Assembly (NCBI RefSeq): GCF_025961205.1
Contig: NZ_JAOQNH010000004.1
Coordinates: 1 to 64,000 of the forward strand
Length of the DNA stretch: 64,000 nt
Origin: Azospirillum fermentarium
Lineage (GTDB): Bacteria; Pseudomonadota; Alphaproteobacteria; Azospirillales; Azospirillaceae
Direction of reading: 5' to 3'
The position numbers were made by a program, and so were the translations under genes. Position 1 is the first letter of the stretch. Each line of letters starts with the position of its first letter. The notes beneath the pieces are model-generated. The model was not told where the DNA came from. It worked only from the letters and a program-made list of their open reading frames with translations, and ran no database searches. This document shows positions 18,442 to 28,300 of this stretch, one piece after another.

Positions 18442-20237
18442 TGACTGTTTCGACCCGATTGCACCGCGTCCTATTGCTCAACACGGCGCTGCTGGCCGCT
18501 GCCGTCGCCGGCCCGGCCCCGGCCCAGGATTTCCAGCGCATCGCCCCCAAGGAGCTTCCCCCCAACCCGGAGCTGCAAAGCCTGCCGCCCCCCGCACTGC
18601 CGGCAGCCCGGCGGGGGGGTGGCGATGTTCTGCTGCCGGCGCTCAAGGGTGTGTCCTTCGTCCCGCATGCCGACCAGATCCTGCCCGGCGGCGTCCCCCG
18701 GGATGGGATCGACACCGGCCGGATCGATGTTCTGGACGAGACGGCGTTCCGTGCCCTGGTGGCACCCTATCTGGGCCAGCCGCTGACCCGCGACCGGCTC
18801 AACGAGATCGTCAGCCTGACCGTCGTCTATTTCCGTGAGCACGACCATCCGCTGGTGGATGTGATCGTGCCCAAGCAGGACATCACCAACGGCACGGTCC
18901 AGATCCTGGTCATGGAGTTCACCGCCGGCACCATCCGGACCGAGGGCAACCAGTGGTTTTCCGACGACCTGCTGCTGGCCGGCATCCGAACCCACCGCGG
19001 TGACCGCATCCGTTCCAGCACCTTGCTGGACGATGTCAACGCCCTCAACCAGAACCCGTTCCGGCGGGTCGATCTGGTCTATCAGCGCGGCGAGCGGGTA
19101 GGGGAAAGCGACATCGTGCTGCGGACCGTCGACCGTTTCCCGCTGCGCGTCTACACAGGCTTCGAAAACACCGGCACCCCGGCTTCGGGGACCGGGCGTC
19201 TGATGGCCGGGTTCAACTGGGGCAATGTGTTCGGGTTGGGCCACATGCTCAATTACCAGATCACCGGCAGCTCCGATGCGCTGCCGTGGCGTTCGAAGCC
19301 CGATGCCGAAGGGCGGCCGGACGAACCGCGTTACCTTGCCCATTCCGGCAGCTACACGGCTCCGCTGCCGTGGGGGGACCGGGTCAACCTGTTCGGCGCC
19401 TATTCGCGGACGGTTCCCACCCTGGCCGACAGCCTGAACATGACCGGCATCAGCTGGCAGGTCGGCGCCCGGTACACCGCACCTCTGCCGCGGATGGGGG
19501 ATTACCGGCACGAAATGAGCCTGGGCACCGATTTCAAGCGCACGAACAACAACCTCGACTTCGGTGGGACGCGGATCTACGGCAACCACATCGACATCGC
19601 CCAGGGGGTTGCCGAATACACCGGGCGGCTGCCGGATGCCTGGGGCAGCACCGGCCTCAGCCTCAGCGTGATCGCCAGTCCGGGCGGCGTGACGCCGGGC
19701 AACACGCGCGATGCCTTCACCGGCGGCGGGGGCCGGGACGGCAGCCGGCCCCATTATTATTACGGCCGTCTGGGCTTTGACCGCCAGGTCACGTTGCCGT
19801 ACGGCTTCGGCCTGTCGGCGCGCGGACAGGCGCAAATCGCCTCGGCCCCCCTGCAAAGCAGCGAGCAACTGGGCATCGGCGGGGCATCCACGGTGCGCGG
19901 CTACAAGGAGCGTGCGGCCAACGGCGACAGCGGCCTGCTGCTCAGCACCGAAGTCCTGTTGCCGGACATCGGTATCGCCGGCTTGCTGCCCGGACAGGCG
20001 GGCATCGGTGACTCCCTGCGCCCCCATCTCTTCTTCGACACGGGCCGGGTGTCGAACCGCACCGATGTCGGCGGGCAGGCGCGTTCCGTCACCCTGAGCA
20101 GCGTCGGGGCGGGCTTCCGCTATGCGTTGGAATCCTATGTCAGCGCCAGTTTCGATTACGGTGTCCAGCTTCGCCCGGTGTCGGCGGGGGCACCGCGGGA
20201 CCGCATGGTTCACCTGGCTGTGGTTCTGGGGCTGTAA
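18441..20237 (+). CDS. TpsB outer-membrane transporter (ShlB/FhaC/HecB family)
   Basis: The 598-residue protein begins with a signal peptide (LLLNTALLAAAVAGPAPAQD) and a Pro-rich linker. POTRA domains follow (region with TRDRLNEIVSLTVVYFREH, then NALNQNPFRRVDLVYQRGE), then a 16-strand-type barrel. The lid-loop signature VRGYKERAANGDSG, corresponding to the VRGY motif of FhaC, lies near residue 490. The C-terminal strand ends MVHLAVVLGL in the usual outer-membrane pattern. Its ATG overlaps the tpsA stop by one base (TGATG), so the two are co-translated and form a cognate pair. Confidence 0.92.
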   Translation: MTVSTRLHRVLLLNTALLAAAVAGPAPAQDFQRIAPKELPPNPELQSLPPPALPAARRGGGDVLLPALKGVSFVPHADQILPGGVPRDGIDTGRIDVLDETAFRALVAPYLGQPLTRDRLNEIVSLTVVYFREHDHPLVDVIVPKQDITNGTVQILVMEFTAGTIRTEGNQWFSDDLLLAGIRTHRGDRIRSSTLLDDVNALNQNPFRRVDLVYQRGERVGESDIVLRTVDRFPLRVYTGFENTGTPASGTGRLMAGFNWGNVFGLGHMLNYQITGSSDALPWRSKPDAEGRPDEPRYLAHSGSYTAPLPWGDRVNLFGAYSRTVPTLADSLNMTGISWQVGARYTAPLPRMGDYRHEMSLGTDFKRTNNNLDFGGTRIYGNHIDIAQGVAEYTGRLPDAWGSTGLSLSVIASPGGVTPGNTRDAFTGGGGRDGSRPHYYYGRLGFDRQVTLPYGFGLSARGQAQIASAPLQSSEQLGIGGASTVRGYKERAANGDSGLLLSTEVLLPDIGIAGLLPGQAGIGDSLRPHLFFDTGRVSNRTDVGGQARSVTLSSVGAGFRYALESYVSASFDYGVQLRPVSAGAPRDRMVHLAVVLGL

Positions 20238-20298
20238 CCGGCCACACGCCGCGGATAACTGTCGAAAATCAGCCTCCGACAAACCCGGTGCGGTTCAG

Positions 20299-21501
20299 TT
20301 ACTGCCCGCCCCTGCGCCCCTGCTTCTCCGCCAGTTGGGCCATGGCGCCCTCGCCGGCGGCGATGCGTTCGCCATAACGGGCGGGCATGGTGGGGGAGGT
20401 CCAATCACCGGCCTGCTGGATGGCCGGCAGGCCGAAGCCGGCGGCCAGCAGATCCTGTGCCGCCCCAACCCGCAGGCTGTGCCCGGACACCGCTCCTTCG
20501 CCCGGCACGCCGGCTTCCTCAACCCCCACGGCCTTGGCCCGCGCCTTGAAAATCTCGCCCACCCGCTTGCCGGGGTCCGGCCCCGCCACCGCCAGCGGCC
20601 CCAGCACCGCCCCGGTGGCACGGGTCAGCCGGTCGGTGCCGATCTGCAGCCACAGCACCGGACGGCAGGCTTGCAAGCGCTCCTGCCGGCGTTCCAGCCG
20701 GGCACGCCGGGCGGCATCACCGCGGCCGCAACGGCGCATCAACCGATCCCCCTCCGCCCATGCCTCGTCGAGCAGAGACGCGCGCAGCCGCAGCCAGCAC
20801 TGAACGCGGGCCATGGTGTCAGGCCCCAGCCAGCACCAGCGGCCCTGCCCGGCCTGATCGGTCTTGGAACGGGCGACGAACAGCCGGCCGCTGCCGTCGC
20901 GCTCGGCCTGGACATCGGTGACGGCCAGTCCTACCAGTTCGGCCCGGCGGCGTAGCGTGTCGTAACCGACGGCAATCAGCGCGGCGTCACGCACCGCTGC
21001 CGGATCATCGGCCCGGTCGAGAGCGGCGAGGATCTCCCGCACGTCCTCACGGCGCAGCCCCACCGCCTGCACCGGGCGGCGGCCAAGACGGGCGGCGAGG
21101 CCCTTCATCTCCAGCCGGACCAGCCGGTCCTTGCAGGGATCAGGCAGGCCGGCGGCCTCATGCAGGGCGGCGATGGTGGATTTGCGGCGTGCCACCGTGC
21201 CATAGGCCGCCGGCTGCCGGTCCCGCCCGCCATCGGTGGCGAGGGCTCCGAGGTAAGCGATCACCGTTTCCGGCACCGCTGGCACCGCCACCCGGCCATG
21301 GCCCCCGCACCAGCGGATGTAATGCCGGGCATCGGCCCACAGGGCGCGGGCGGTGTTGGCGGGCGCGTTGCGCTGGAGCGACCGCCACCAGGGGACCAGC
21401 CGCCGCGCCACGGTCAGGCTGACCGGTAGCTGCGGATGAAGCTCGGTCTCAAGCGCAGAGGGGAGCCCGGCGACAGCGGGAAGAGGCGGTGGAACGGTCA
21501 T
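20299..21501 (-). CDS. Tyrosine recombinase / integrase
   Basis: The 400-residue protein has the full catalytic set of the lambda-integrase fold: Arg184 in YDTLRRRAEL, Lys213 in ARSKTDQAG, His342-x-x-Arg345 in SGHSLRVG, Trp368 in GDWTS and nucleophile Tyr377 in PARYGE. An N-terminal SAM-like core-binding domain spans about residues 28-130. ATG 21501 with AAGGG upstream is chosen over the 16-residue longer frame. It converges on the tpsB end and is divergent from the winged-helix gene at 21673. No tRNA or obvious attachment site is adjacent, so it may be a resident or plasmid-type recombinase, not a phage integrase. Confidence 0.88.
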   Translation of the reverse strand: MTVPPPLPAVAGLPSALETELHPQLPVSLTVARRLVPWWRSLQRNAPANTARALWADARHYIRWCGGHGRVAVPAVPETVIAYLGALATDGGRDRQPAAYGTVARRKSTIAALHEAAGLPDPCKDRLVRLEMKGLAARLGRRPVQAVGLRREDVREILAALDRADDPAAVRDAALIAVGYDTLRRRAELVGLAVTDVQAERDGSGRLFVARSKTDQAGQGRWCWLGPDTMARVQCWLRLRASLLDEAWAEGDRLMRRCGRGDAARRARLERRQERLQACRPVLWLQIGTDRLTRATGAVLGPLAVAGPDPGKRVGEIFKARAKAVGVEEAGVPGEGAVSGHSLRVGAAQDLLAAGFGLPAIQQAGDWTSPTMPARYGERIAAGEGAMAQLAEKQGRRGGQ

Positions 21502-21559
21502 CCGGCAGGCCCTTATGGGATGCGAGCACGTGCCCGGATCATAGCCCACGCTCTCTTTA

Positions 21560-21587
21560 TCTGGCGATAGTGGAAATTATCACCAGA
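21560..21587. promoter_or_regulatory. Dyad operator between integrase and winged-helix gene
   Basis: TCTGGCGATA (21560-21569) and TATCACCAGA (21578-21587) form an inverted repeat with one mismatch and an 8-bp centre. It is 59 bp upstream of the integrase start and 86 bp upstream of the divergent gene, well placed for a shared or autoregulatory operator. Confidence 0.5.
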
Positions 21588-21646
21588 CTGCCATACATAA
21601 GGAGCCATAAACTGGACATGTTCTGAATTTTATGGCTTTGAAAAAG

Positions 21647-21652
21647 TATAAT
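21647..21652 (+). promoter_or_regulatory. Perfect -10 TATAAT for the winged-helix gene
   Basis: TATAAT lies 20 bp before the ATG at 21673 in AT-rich DNA. The matching -35 at 17 bp spacing (TGAATT) is poor, suggesting activator dependence. The predicted leader is short and lacks a clear ribosome-binding site. Confidence 0.4.
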
Positions 21653-21672
21653 ATATTGATATTAAACGAAAT

Positions 21673-22749
21673 ATGGTTTTTGGTCCCGTCGATCCGACAC
21701 CCCTTTTTTCCCCGCTTGAACGGGCCGCCGGCGCCGTCGGCCGGCTCGCCCAGGCCACCGCCGTGACCCCGGTGCTGGCGGCGTGGCTGCACCGCCAACG
21801 GATCGAGGCGACCGCCGAGATCGCCGGTATCCAGGGGCGCCGCGTCGACCCCAACCGTCTGCGCACCCTGCTGGCCCAGGTGCCGGTGCGGACCATGCGT
21901 GACTGGGGCGCCACCATGCTGGCGCTCGATATCATGCGGCAGATGCTCGCCGGCACCGACGCCGTTGCCCACGCCCCGACCGGCACGGACGACGCCCTCG
22001 CTCACATGGAGACCGCCCACGCCACGGCGGGGCAGGCGGTGCTGATCGCCTGTGGTCTCGGCTTCTTCAGCCATTTGGAGGCGGGTGGCGACCGCAGCAG
22101 CGCCTGTCTGGCGGTCTCCCGCTTCCTCGCCGCCCAGGGGATGACGCCGTTACCGCTGCCCTGCCTGAACGGGGCCGAAGCCATCCGCCGGGCCACGCCG
22201 GGCGGGGTCTGGCTGGTGGACTTCCTCAATGGTCTGGCTCAGCAGGCGGAGCGGGGGGAGGAGAGCCTCATCGCCCTTCTTCATCGCTGGCGCGGCTGGC
22301 GCCGGCGTGTCGGTGACCGGCGGCGCGATGCCCGCATCCGCCGGGCCATCGACGCCGTGGCGGCCGAAGGGGTGATCGGCCCGGCCCGGCTGGCCGCCCG
22401 GCTGCGCTGCGCCACCAGCGCCGCCACGGACCTGTTGGAGGAATTGCAACGGCTGGAGATCACCGTGGAGATCACTCGCCGGCGCACCCACCGGGTGTTC
22501 GTCGCCGAGGATCTGGCACCGATGCTGGGGGAAGTGGCACCGCAGCCCCGTCACCCTCTCCCCGAGCGCGATCTTGCCACGGCCCCCGTTTCGACCACGC
22601 CGGCACCGTTCCCCGAACCGGATCAGTGGGTTGAACCGGCGGAAGGCGTCGATGACGCCCTGATCGCCCTTGAGCGGATCATGAAGCGGCAGGCCCCCCT
22701 GCTCGCTCGTTATGACGGTCGGGATGGGAAACCGGACGGCAAAGGATGA
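21673..22749 (+). CDS. Putative DNA-binding protein with C-terminal winged helix (RHE_PE00001/DUF1612-like)
   Basis: The 358-residue protein opens with LFSPLERAAGAVGRLAQA and a helical segment resembling the N-terminal domain of the plasmid-encoded RHE_PE00001/DUF1612 family of rhizobia. That match is from memory of the pattern and moderately uncertain. A positively charged linker (RWRGWRRRVGDRRRDARIRR) leads to a winged-helix-like region near residues 220-280 (AVAAEGVIGPARLAARLRCA, then DLLEELQRLEITVEITRRR). Such proteins are probably regulators of plasmid or mobile-element functions. It diverges from a tyrosine recombinase across an operator-bearing AT-rich gap, which suggests it controls that gene or the recombination event. 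Confidence 0.55.
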   Translation: MVFGPVDPTPLFSPLERAAGAVGRLAQATAVTPVLAAWLHRQRIEATAEIAGIQGRRVDPNRLRTLLAQVPVRTMRDWGATMLALDIMRQMLAGTDAVAHAPTGTDDALAHMETAHATAGQAVLIACGLGFFSHLEAGGDRSSACLAVSRFLAAQGMTPLPLPCLNGAEAIRRATPGGVWLVDFLNGLAQQAERGEESLIALLHRWRGWRRRVGDRRRDARIRRAIDAVAAEGVIGPARLAARLRCATSAATDLLEELQRLEITVEITRRRTHRVFVAEDLAPMLGEVAPQPRHPLPERDLATAPVSTTPAPFPEPDQWVEPAEGVDDALIALERIMKRQAPLLARYDGRDGKPDGKG

Positions 22750-22776
22750 GGGGAGGTTCCCCCGGATACTCCAATC

Positions 22777-25281
22777 CTATACCAGCCGAATGTCGGAGGC
22801 GGACAACAGCGAACCGGAGAATGTCGCCAGAAGACGGATATCCGCCGCCCCGATGCTTCCATCGCCACCGTCCGACACGAGGTAAAGACCGGTTGAGACC
22901 GTGTCATTGCCTATCAGCAGGAACGGGGCCGCCACCCCACCCGTAACCGTACCGACAGCAGCCCGCACGGTTGCCAGTTCCGTATCGGCAAGGGACGACA
23001 GGCTACCGTTCAGGACGACCAACTCGTCACGTCCGGAAACAATTCCATTGGTGCCCCGAGCCACGGCTGTCAGGGTGCCATTGCCGTCCCGGTCCAGGGA
23101 AGAACGCAAGCTGCCGCTGATTCCCACCACATCCGTACCGCTCTGAAAATTGAAGATCTGGTCGAAACCGATGGACGCTCCGGCCCCCGCTCCATCCGCG
23201 GCGCTGGAAAATTCGACCACATCCATGGCTGCTGCGGTGGTCAGGGTCAGAGCGTCGGCGCCGGCTCCGCCCTGGAACGTCATACCGCCGCCCAAGGCCA
23301 CCGTCACCCCATCGTCGCCGAAGCTGCCGCTCAACGTCTCCACCCCTTGAATGCGCAACCCCTGCACGGCAGCTCCCAGGGTGATCAAATCGGTGTTCAG
23401 GCTGCCGACGATATCCTCAATGCCGAACAGAACGGTGGTGCTGCCCAGGTTGCCCAAGTTCACCCGGTCCGTCCCCGAACCGCCGATCAGCGTTTCCAGA
23501 CGCGATGCGATGAACGTGTTCCCTGCGTCGGACAGCGTGATCACATCGGTGTTCAGGCTGCCGATGATGATCTCCATGCCACTGACCACCGTCGTGCTGC
23601 CCAGATTGCCCAGGTTCACCCGGTCCGTTCCCGAACCGCCGATCAGCGTTTCCAGGCGCGAGGCGGTAATCGTCGCGCCAATGTCGGACAGCGTGATCAC
23701 ATCGGTGTTCAGGCTGCCGATGACGATCTCCATGCCGCTGACCACCGTCGTGCTGCCCAGATTGCCCAGGTTCACCCGGTCCGTTCCCGAACCGCCGATC
23801 AGCGTTTCCAGGCGCGAGGCGGTAATCGTCGCGCCAATGTCGGACAGCGTGATCACGTCGGTGTTCAAGCTGCCGATGACGATCTCCATGCCGCTGACCA
23901 CCGTGGTGTTGCCCCGGTTGCCCAGGTTCGCACGGTCCGTCCCCGAACCGCCGATCAGTGTTTCCAGCGACGCGACGATCAAGGTCAACCCACCGTCCTG
24001 CAGGGTCACCACCTCGGCGGTACCAGCCCCGATCAGGGCGTCCACGGCGCCGGACACATGCAGGGCGTTGGCGTCCACCGTGACCAGATCGAACCCGGCA
24101 CCGCCGACCACCGCTTCGATCCCCGACAGCAGAACGGTCCCTCCGGCATCCCCCAGATGCACGGTGTCGCCGCCGCTGCCGCCATACACGGTGTCGTTTC
24201 CACCCATAGTGTAGATGGTGTCGTCCCCGTTGCCGCAGGTCAGAACATTGGCCGCCTCATTGCCATAGATCAGGTCGTGGCCACTGCCGCCGACGGCGTT
24301 TTCAATGGTAACGTTGAAGGCAATGGCAACGTTGTCCACCGCGGCCACACCGCCGCTGCGGATGCCGATGGATGAGTAATGCCCAGCCCTCAGGTCGAGA
24401 GTGACATTGAGAGTCTGGTTGCCGGCGTCCAGCGTGTCATTGCCCCCGGCATCCCAGATCGTCTCCATCACCTCGACGGAGTTGCTGTAGCTGTAGGTGT
24501 TGTTGCCGGTGTTGTAGCTGGTGTTGGCGCCGTAGAGGTATTGGATCGCCTGGATGTCGTAGAGCATTGGCGTGGACGGTTCGGCATTGGCATACACGGC
24601 ATCGGTGTAGGACATGACCGTGTAGCGCCGGCTCTCATAAGCTGAGGGCATCACGGTGCTGTTGTCGGGTTCCGCCTCGAAGGAATGCTTAAGCCCCAAG
24701 GCATGCCCCAACTCATGCATCATGGTCATGAAGCCGAAGCTGCCGACCGAGGGGTTGTTGTTCGAGCTTTCCGCCACGTTGAGCCACACATCCCCCGACT
24801 TCGCCCCGGACTGGGGGTAATAAGCCCAGGCGGAATAGCTGGACGAGAGGGAGGTGAAGGCAACCCGGATATCCCCGACCAGCGACGACGTTTCGGTGAC
24901 TTCGCTGAACTGGATGTTGGCAACGTTGGCCCAGGCCTGCAGGGCCGAACGGAACGCCTGCTGCTGGGTGCTGTTCAACGGCGCGTACGAAGAACTCCAC
25001 GGCTCACCGCTGCCGAAGACGGGACCATACCCCGACGACGAATTGGTTGACCACGTGCTGGTGGCGGTGGGGAAGCTGTAGCTTACCGTCACACCATTTC
25101 CCGCACCGGTGCTTCCCCATTTCGTTCCGATCAGCAGGGCATCCACCGTGGTGACCGACGGCAGGGAAACCGAGGAATAAGAACTGCCGGACGTAGGCGT
25201 GGGCATGAAATCGACCGCTCCTGCCGCATAGGCCGGAAAGGATGGAGCCACCGTTCTGGTGCCATTCCTTGTCCGGGACAT
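22777..25281 (-). CDS. Secreted M10 (serralysin-like) metallopeptidase with RTX and 26-residue repeats
   Basis: The 834-residue protein has a zinc metallopeptidase domain with HELGHALGLKH (His189, Glu190, His193, His199) and the Met-turn YTVMSY (Met223). There is no Sec signal peptide. About residues 310-375 contain classical calcium-binding nonapeptides (GGSGHDLIYGN, GGNDTVYGGSGGD), followed by about nine 26-residue units of the GGSGTDRVNLGNLGSTTVVS type. A C-terminal cap ends GLYLVSDGGDGSIGAADIRLL...SASDIRLV. These are marks of type I secretion. Start ATG 25281 is chosen; a TTG frame to 25290 adds three residues. The gene lies 106 bp after the giant repeat gene on the same strand. Confidence 0.9.
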   Translation of the reverse strand: MSRTRNGTRTVAPSFPAYAAGAVDFMPTPTSGSSYSSVSLPSVTTVDALLIGTKWGSTGAGNGVTVSYSFPTATSTWSTNSSSGYGPVFGSGEPWSSSYAPLNSTQQQAFRSALQAWANVANIQFSEVTETSSLVGDIRVAFTSLSSSYSAWAYYPQSGAKSGDVWLNVAESSNNNPSVGSFGFMTMMHELGHALGLKHSFEAEPDNSTVMPSAYESRRYTVMSYTDAVYANAEPSTPMLYDIQAIQYLYGANTSYNTGNNTYSYSNSVEVMETIWDAGGNDTLDAGNQTLNVTLDLRAGHYSSIGIRSGGVAAVDNVAIAFNVTIENAVGGSGHDLIYGNEAANVLTCGNGDDTIYTMGGNDTVYGGSGGDTVHLGDAGGTVLLSGIEAVVGGAGFDLVTVDANALHVSGAVDALIGAGTAEVVTLQDGGLTLIVASLETLIGGSGTDRANLGNRGNTTVVSGMEIVIGSLNTDVITLSDIGATITASRLETLIGGSGTDRVNLGNLGSTTVVSGMEIVIGSLNTDVITLSDIGATITASRLETLIGGSGTDRVNLGNLGSTTVVSGMEIIIGSLNTDVITLSDAGNTFIASRLETLIGGSGTDRVNLGNLGSTTVLFGIEDIVGSLNTDLITLGAAVQGLRIQGVETLSGSFGDDGVTVALGGGMTFQGGAGADALTLTTAAAMDVVEFSSAADGAGAGASIGFDQIFNFQSGTDVVGISGSLRSSLDRDGNGTLTAVARGTNGIVSGRDELVVLNGSLSSLADTELATVRAAVGTVTGGVAAPFLLIGNDTVSTGLYLVSDGGDGSIGAADIRLLATFSGSLLSASDIRLV
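23340..24040 (-). repeat. 26-residue (78-bp) beta-strand repeats in the metallopeptidase
   Basis: Units alternate between GGSGTDRVNLGNLGSTTVVS-like and GSLNTDVITLSDIGATITAS-like forms. At DNA level a two-unit block recurs with a period of 156 bp (for example GTCGTGCTGC at 23591 and 23747). Boundaries are approximate. Confidence 0.85.
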
Positions 25282-25340
25282 CACCAACAAACTCTAGCGC
25301 AAGGCCAGAGCGGGCAGGAAGAAGAAACCAAGGCACAGGA

Positions 25341-25373
25341 CACGAGGTGGGTGTCTGTATCACCCGCCTCGTG
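25341..25373 (-). terminator. Hairpin between the giant repeat gene and the metallopeptidase gene
   Basis: A 13-bp stem with one G-U-type mismatch (25341-25353 with 25361-25373, loop 7) lies 15 bp after the giant gene stop. Downstream on the minus strand is only moderately T-rich, so it may attenuate read-through and not end transcription. Confidence 0.5.
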
Positions 25374-25387
25374 CCCAAAGGTTGTTT

Positions 25388-28300
25388 TTACGAAATATTA
25401 CCACTCGTCAAGATAACGTTGGAGAACAACCCCAGCAGGGTAATCTCACTGGCCGATACCGTGCCGCTGGTATCGCCATCGCTCACGACATAGACAGCCG
25501 AATTGGTGCCGTCGTTGGCCACCACCAGGGCTGTGCCGCCCGTGGCGGTCAGATTACCCATGGCCGTGATCAGGCCGGTGAAGCTGGTGTTGACCAGATT
25601 ACCCGACCCCACCGCCGTGGTCAGCAGCACGGCCTCGCTGGTGGACAGGTTGACCGCGCTCTGGGCGCTGGAGGTGACCGCGATCGTGCCGTTGGAGTTG
25701 CCGTCCAGCGCGGTGCGCAGGGCACCGCTCAACCGGATCACGTCACCCGATTGGTGGAAATTGCTGATGCGGTCATAGCCGGTGGTGGTCCCTGCCGCAG
25801 CCCCATCGGTGTCGCTGGAGAACAGAACAGTGTTGCCGGTCGCACCGGACGCGAAGGTGATCTGATCAGCCCCGGCCCCGCCCAGGAACGCGGCCGCCCC
25901 TTGAGTCACGGTGATCATATCGGTGTTGGCGCCGCCATACACCGATTCCAGCTTCATCACCGACATGGTGCTGCCGGCGGCGGCCAGGGTGACGATATCG
26001 GTGTTGTCGCCGCCGTAAAGACTTTCCACCCCCGTCACCACCACCGTCGACCCCCGGTTTCCCAGAGTCACCATATCGCCGCCGCTGCTGCCGTAGAGCG
26101 TGTCCAGCCCCTCGGCCGTCAGGTTGGAGGCCGATGCCAGGGTCAGGATGTCGGTGTTCAACCCGCCGAGCAGGGTTTCCACTCCCGAAATCACCAGGGT
26201 GTTGCCCGCCGCGCTCAGGGTGATGATATCCGTGCCCGTACCGCCGGCCAGGGTTTCAATCCCGGTAATCTGCATGCTGTTGCCGGTGGACGCCAGAGTC
26301 ACCACATCGGTGTTGGCACCGCCATAAAGGCTTTCCAGACGCGACACGAGGATAGTGCTGCCGGTTGCCGCCAGGGTAACGATATCGGTGTTGAGCCCCC
26401 CATAGATCGATTCCACCGCCTGCACCAGGGCCGTGCTGCCCCCGTTGCCCAGGGTCACCACGTCGTTGCCGCCACTGCCGTACAGCACGTCCACCCGTTC
26501 CATGGTCAGGTTTCCCGATGCCGCCAGGGTAACGATATCGGTGTTGACGCCGCCATACAGGGTGCGCAGCCCGCTGATGGTAATGGTGGAGCCCACGTTC
26601 GCCAGGGTGATGACATCATTGGCCGACGAGCTGGTCAGGGTTTCGATCCCAGCCACCAGCATCGTCATTCCCACCGCTCCCAGGGTGATCACGTCGGTGT
26701 TGGCGGAACCCGTCAGGGTTTCGATCCCGCTCACCAGCATGGTCGATCCGATGCCTGTCAGCGTCACGACATCGGTGTTGATGCCACCGTACACCGCCTC
26801 CACAGACTGGAGAACCGTGGTGTTTCCCTGTCCCCCCAACGTCAGCACGTCGGTGTTCAGGCCGCCGTACACCGTTTCCAGCGCCCGGACCAGCATGGTG
26901 TTGCCGGCATCGGCCAGGGTCACAACTTCGGTGTTCTGCCCGCCCAACAGCGTATCGACCTGCCCCACCGTCATGGTGGAGCCCTGTCCCGTCAGCGTCA
27001 CGAAGTCGGAACCGCTCCCGCCGTAAAGCGCCTCCACCCCTTCCACCTGGGTGGTGGAGCCCGCCGGTCCCAGGGTGATGATGTCGGTGTTCACCCCCCC
27101 GGTCAGGCTTTCGAGCCCGGATACGGTGACGGTGTTCCCAACATTGCCCAGGGTCACCACGTCGGTGTTGGTCGTGGCGTAGAGGCCCTCCACACCCTGC
27201 ACGAACAGGGTGTTGCCGGTGGATGCCAGCGTCAGCACGTCGGTGTTGGCGCTGCCGTACAGGCTGTCGATCCGCGACAGCGTGAGGGTGGCCCCCGCCG
27301 GCCCCAGGGTGATGATGTCGGTGTTCAACGATCCGGTCAGGGTCTCCACCCCCTGGACCAGGGTCGTGTTGCCGCGCCCGCCCAGGGTGACCGCATCGTT
27401 TCCGCTGCCGCCGTACAGGCTTTCCAGCGACCGCACCAGGATGTTGCCCCCGGCGTTGCCCAGGGTGATGACATCGGTGCCGTCACCGCCCAGCAGGGTT
27501 TCGATGGTCGACGCCAGCATGGTGGAACCGGCATTGCCCAGCGTGACGAATTCCTGGCCCGTCCCGTACAAGCTCTCCAGCCCCTGTGTGAACAGGGTGG
27601 AGCCGGTGCCGCTCAGGGTGACCACATCGGTGTTGGCACCGCCGTACAGGCTGTCCAACCCGCTGGCCGTCAAGGTGGAACCCGTGGAGGTCAAGGTGAT
27701 GATATCGGTGTTGATGCCACCGTACACCGCCTCCACAGACTGGAGAACCGTGGTGTTTCCCTGTCCCCCCAACGTCAGCACGTCGGTGTTCAGGCCGCCG
27801 TACACCGTTTCCAGCGCCCGGACCAGCATGGTGTTGCCGGCATCGGCCAGGGTCACAACTTCGGTGTTCTGCCCGCCCAGCAGCGTATCGACCTGCCCCA
27901 CCGTCATGGTGGAGCCCTGTCCCGTCAGCGTCACGAAGTCGGAACCGCTCCCGCCGTAAAGCGCCTCCACCCCTTCCACCTGGGTGGTGGAGCCTGCCGG
28001 TCCCAGGGTGATGATGTCGGTGTTCACCCCCCCGGTCAGGCTTTCGAGCCCGGATACGGTGACGGTGTTCCCAACATTGCCCAGGGTCACCACGTCGGTG
28101 TTGGTCGTGGCGTAGAGGCCCTCCACACCCTGCACGAACAGGGTGTTGCCGGTGGATGCCAGCGTCAGCACGTCGGTGTTGGCGCTGCCGTACAGGCTGT
28201 CGATCCGCGACAGCGTGAGGGTGGCCCCCGCCGGCCCCAGGGTGATGATGTCGGTGTTCAACGATCCGGTCAGGGTCTCCACCCCCTGGACCAGGGTCGT

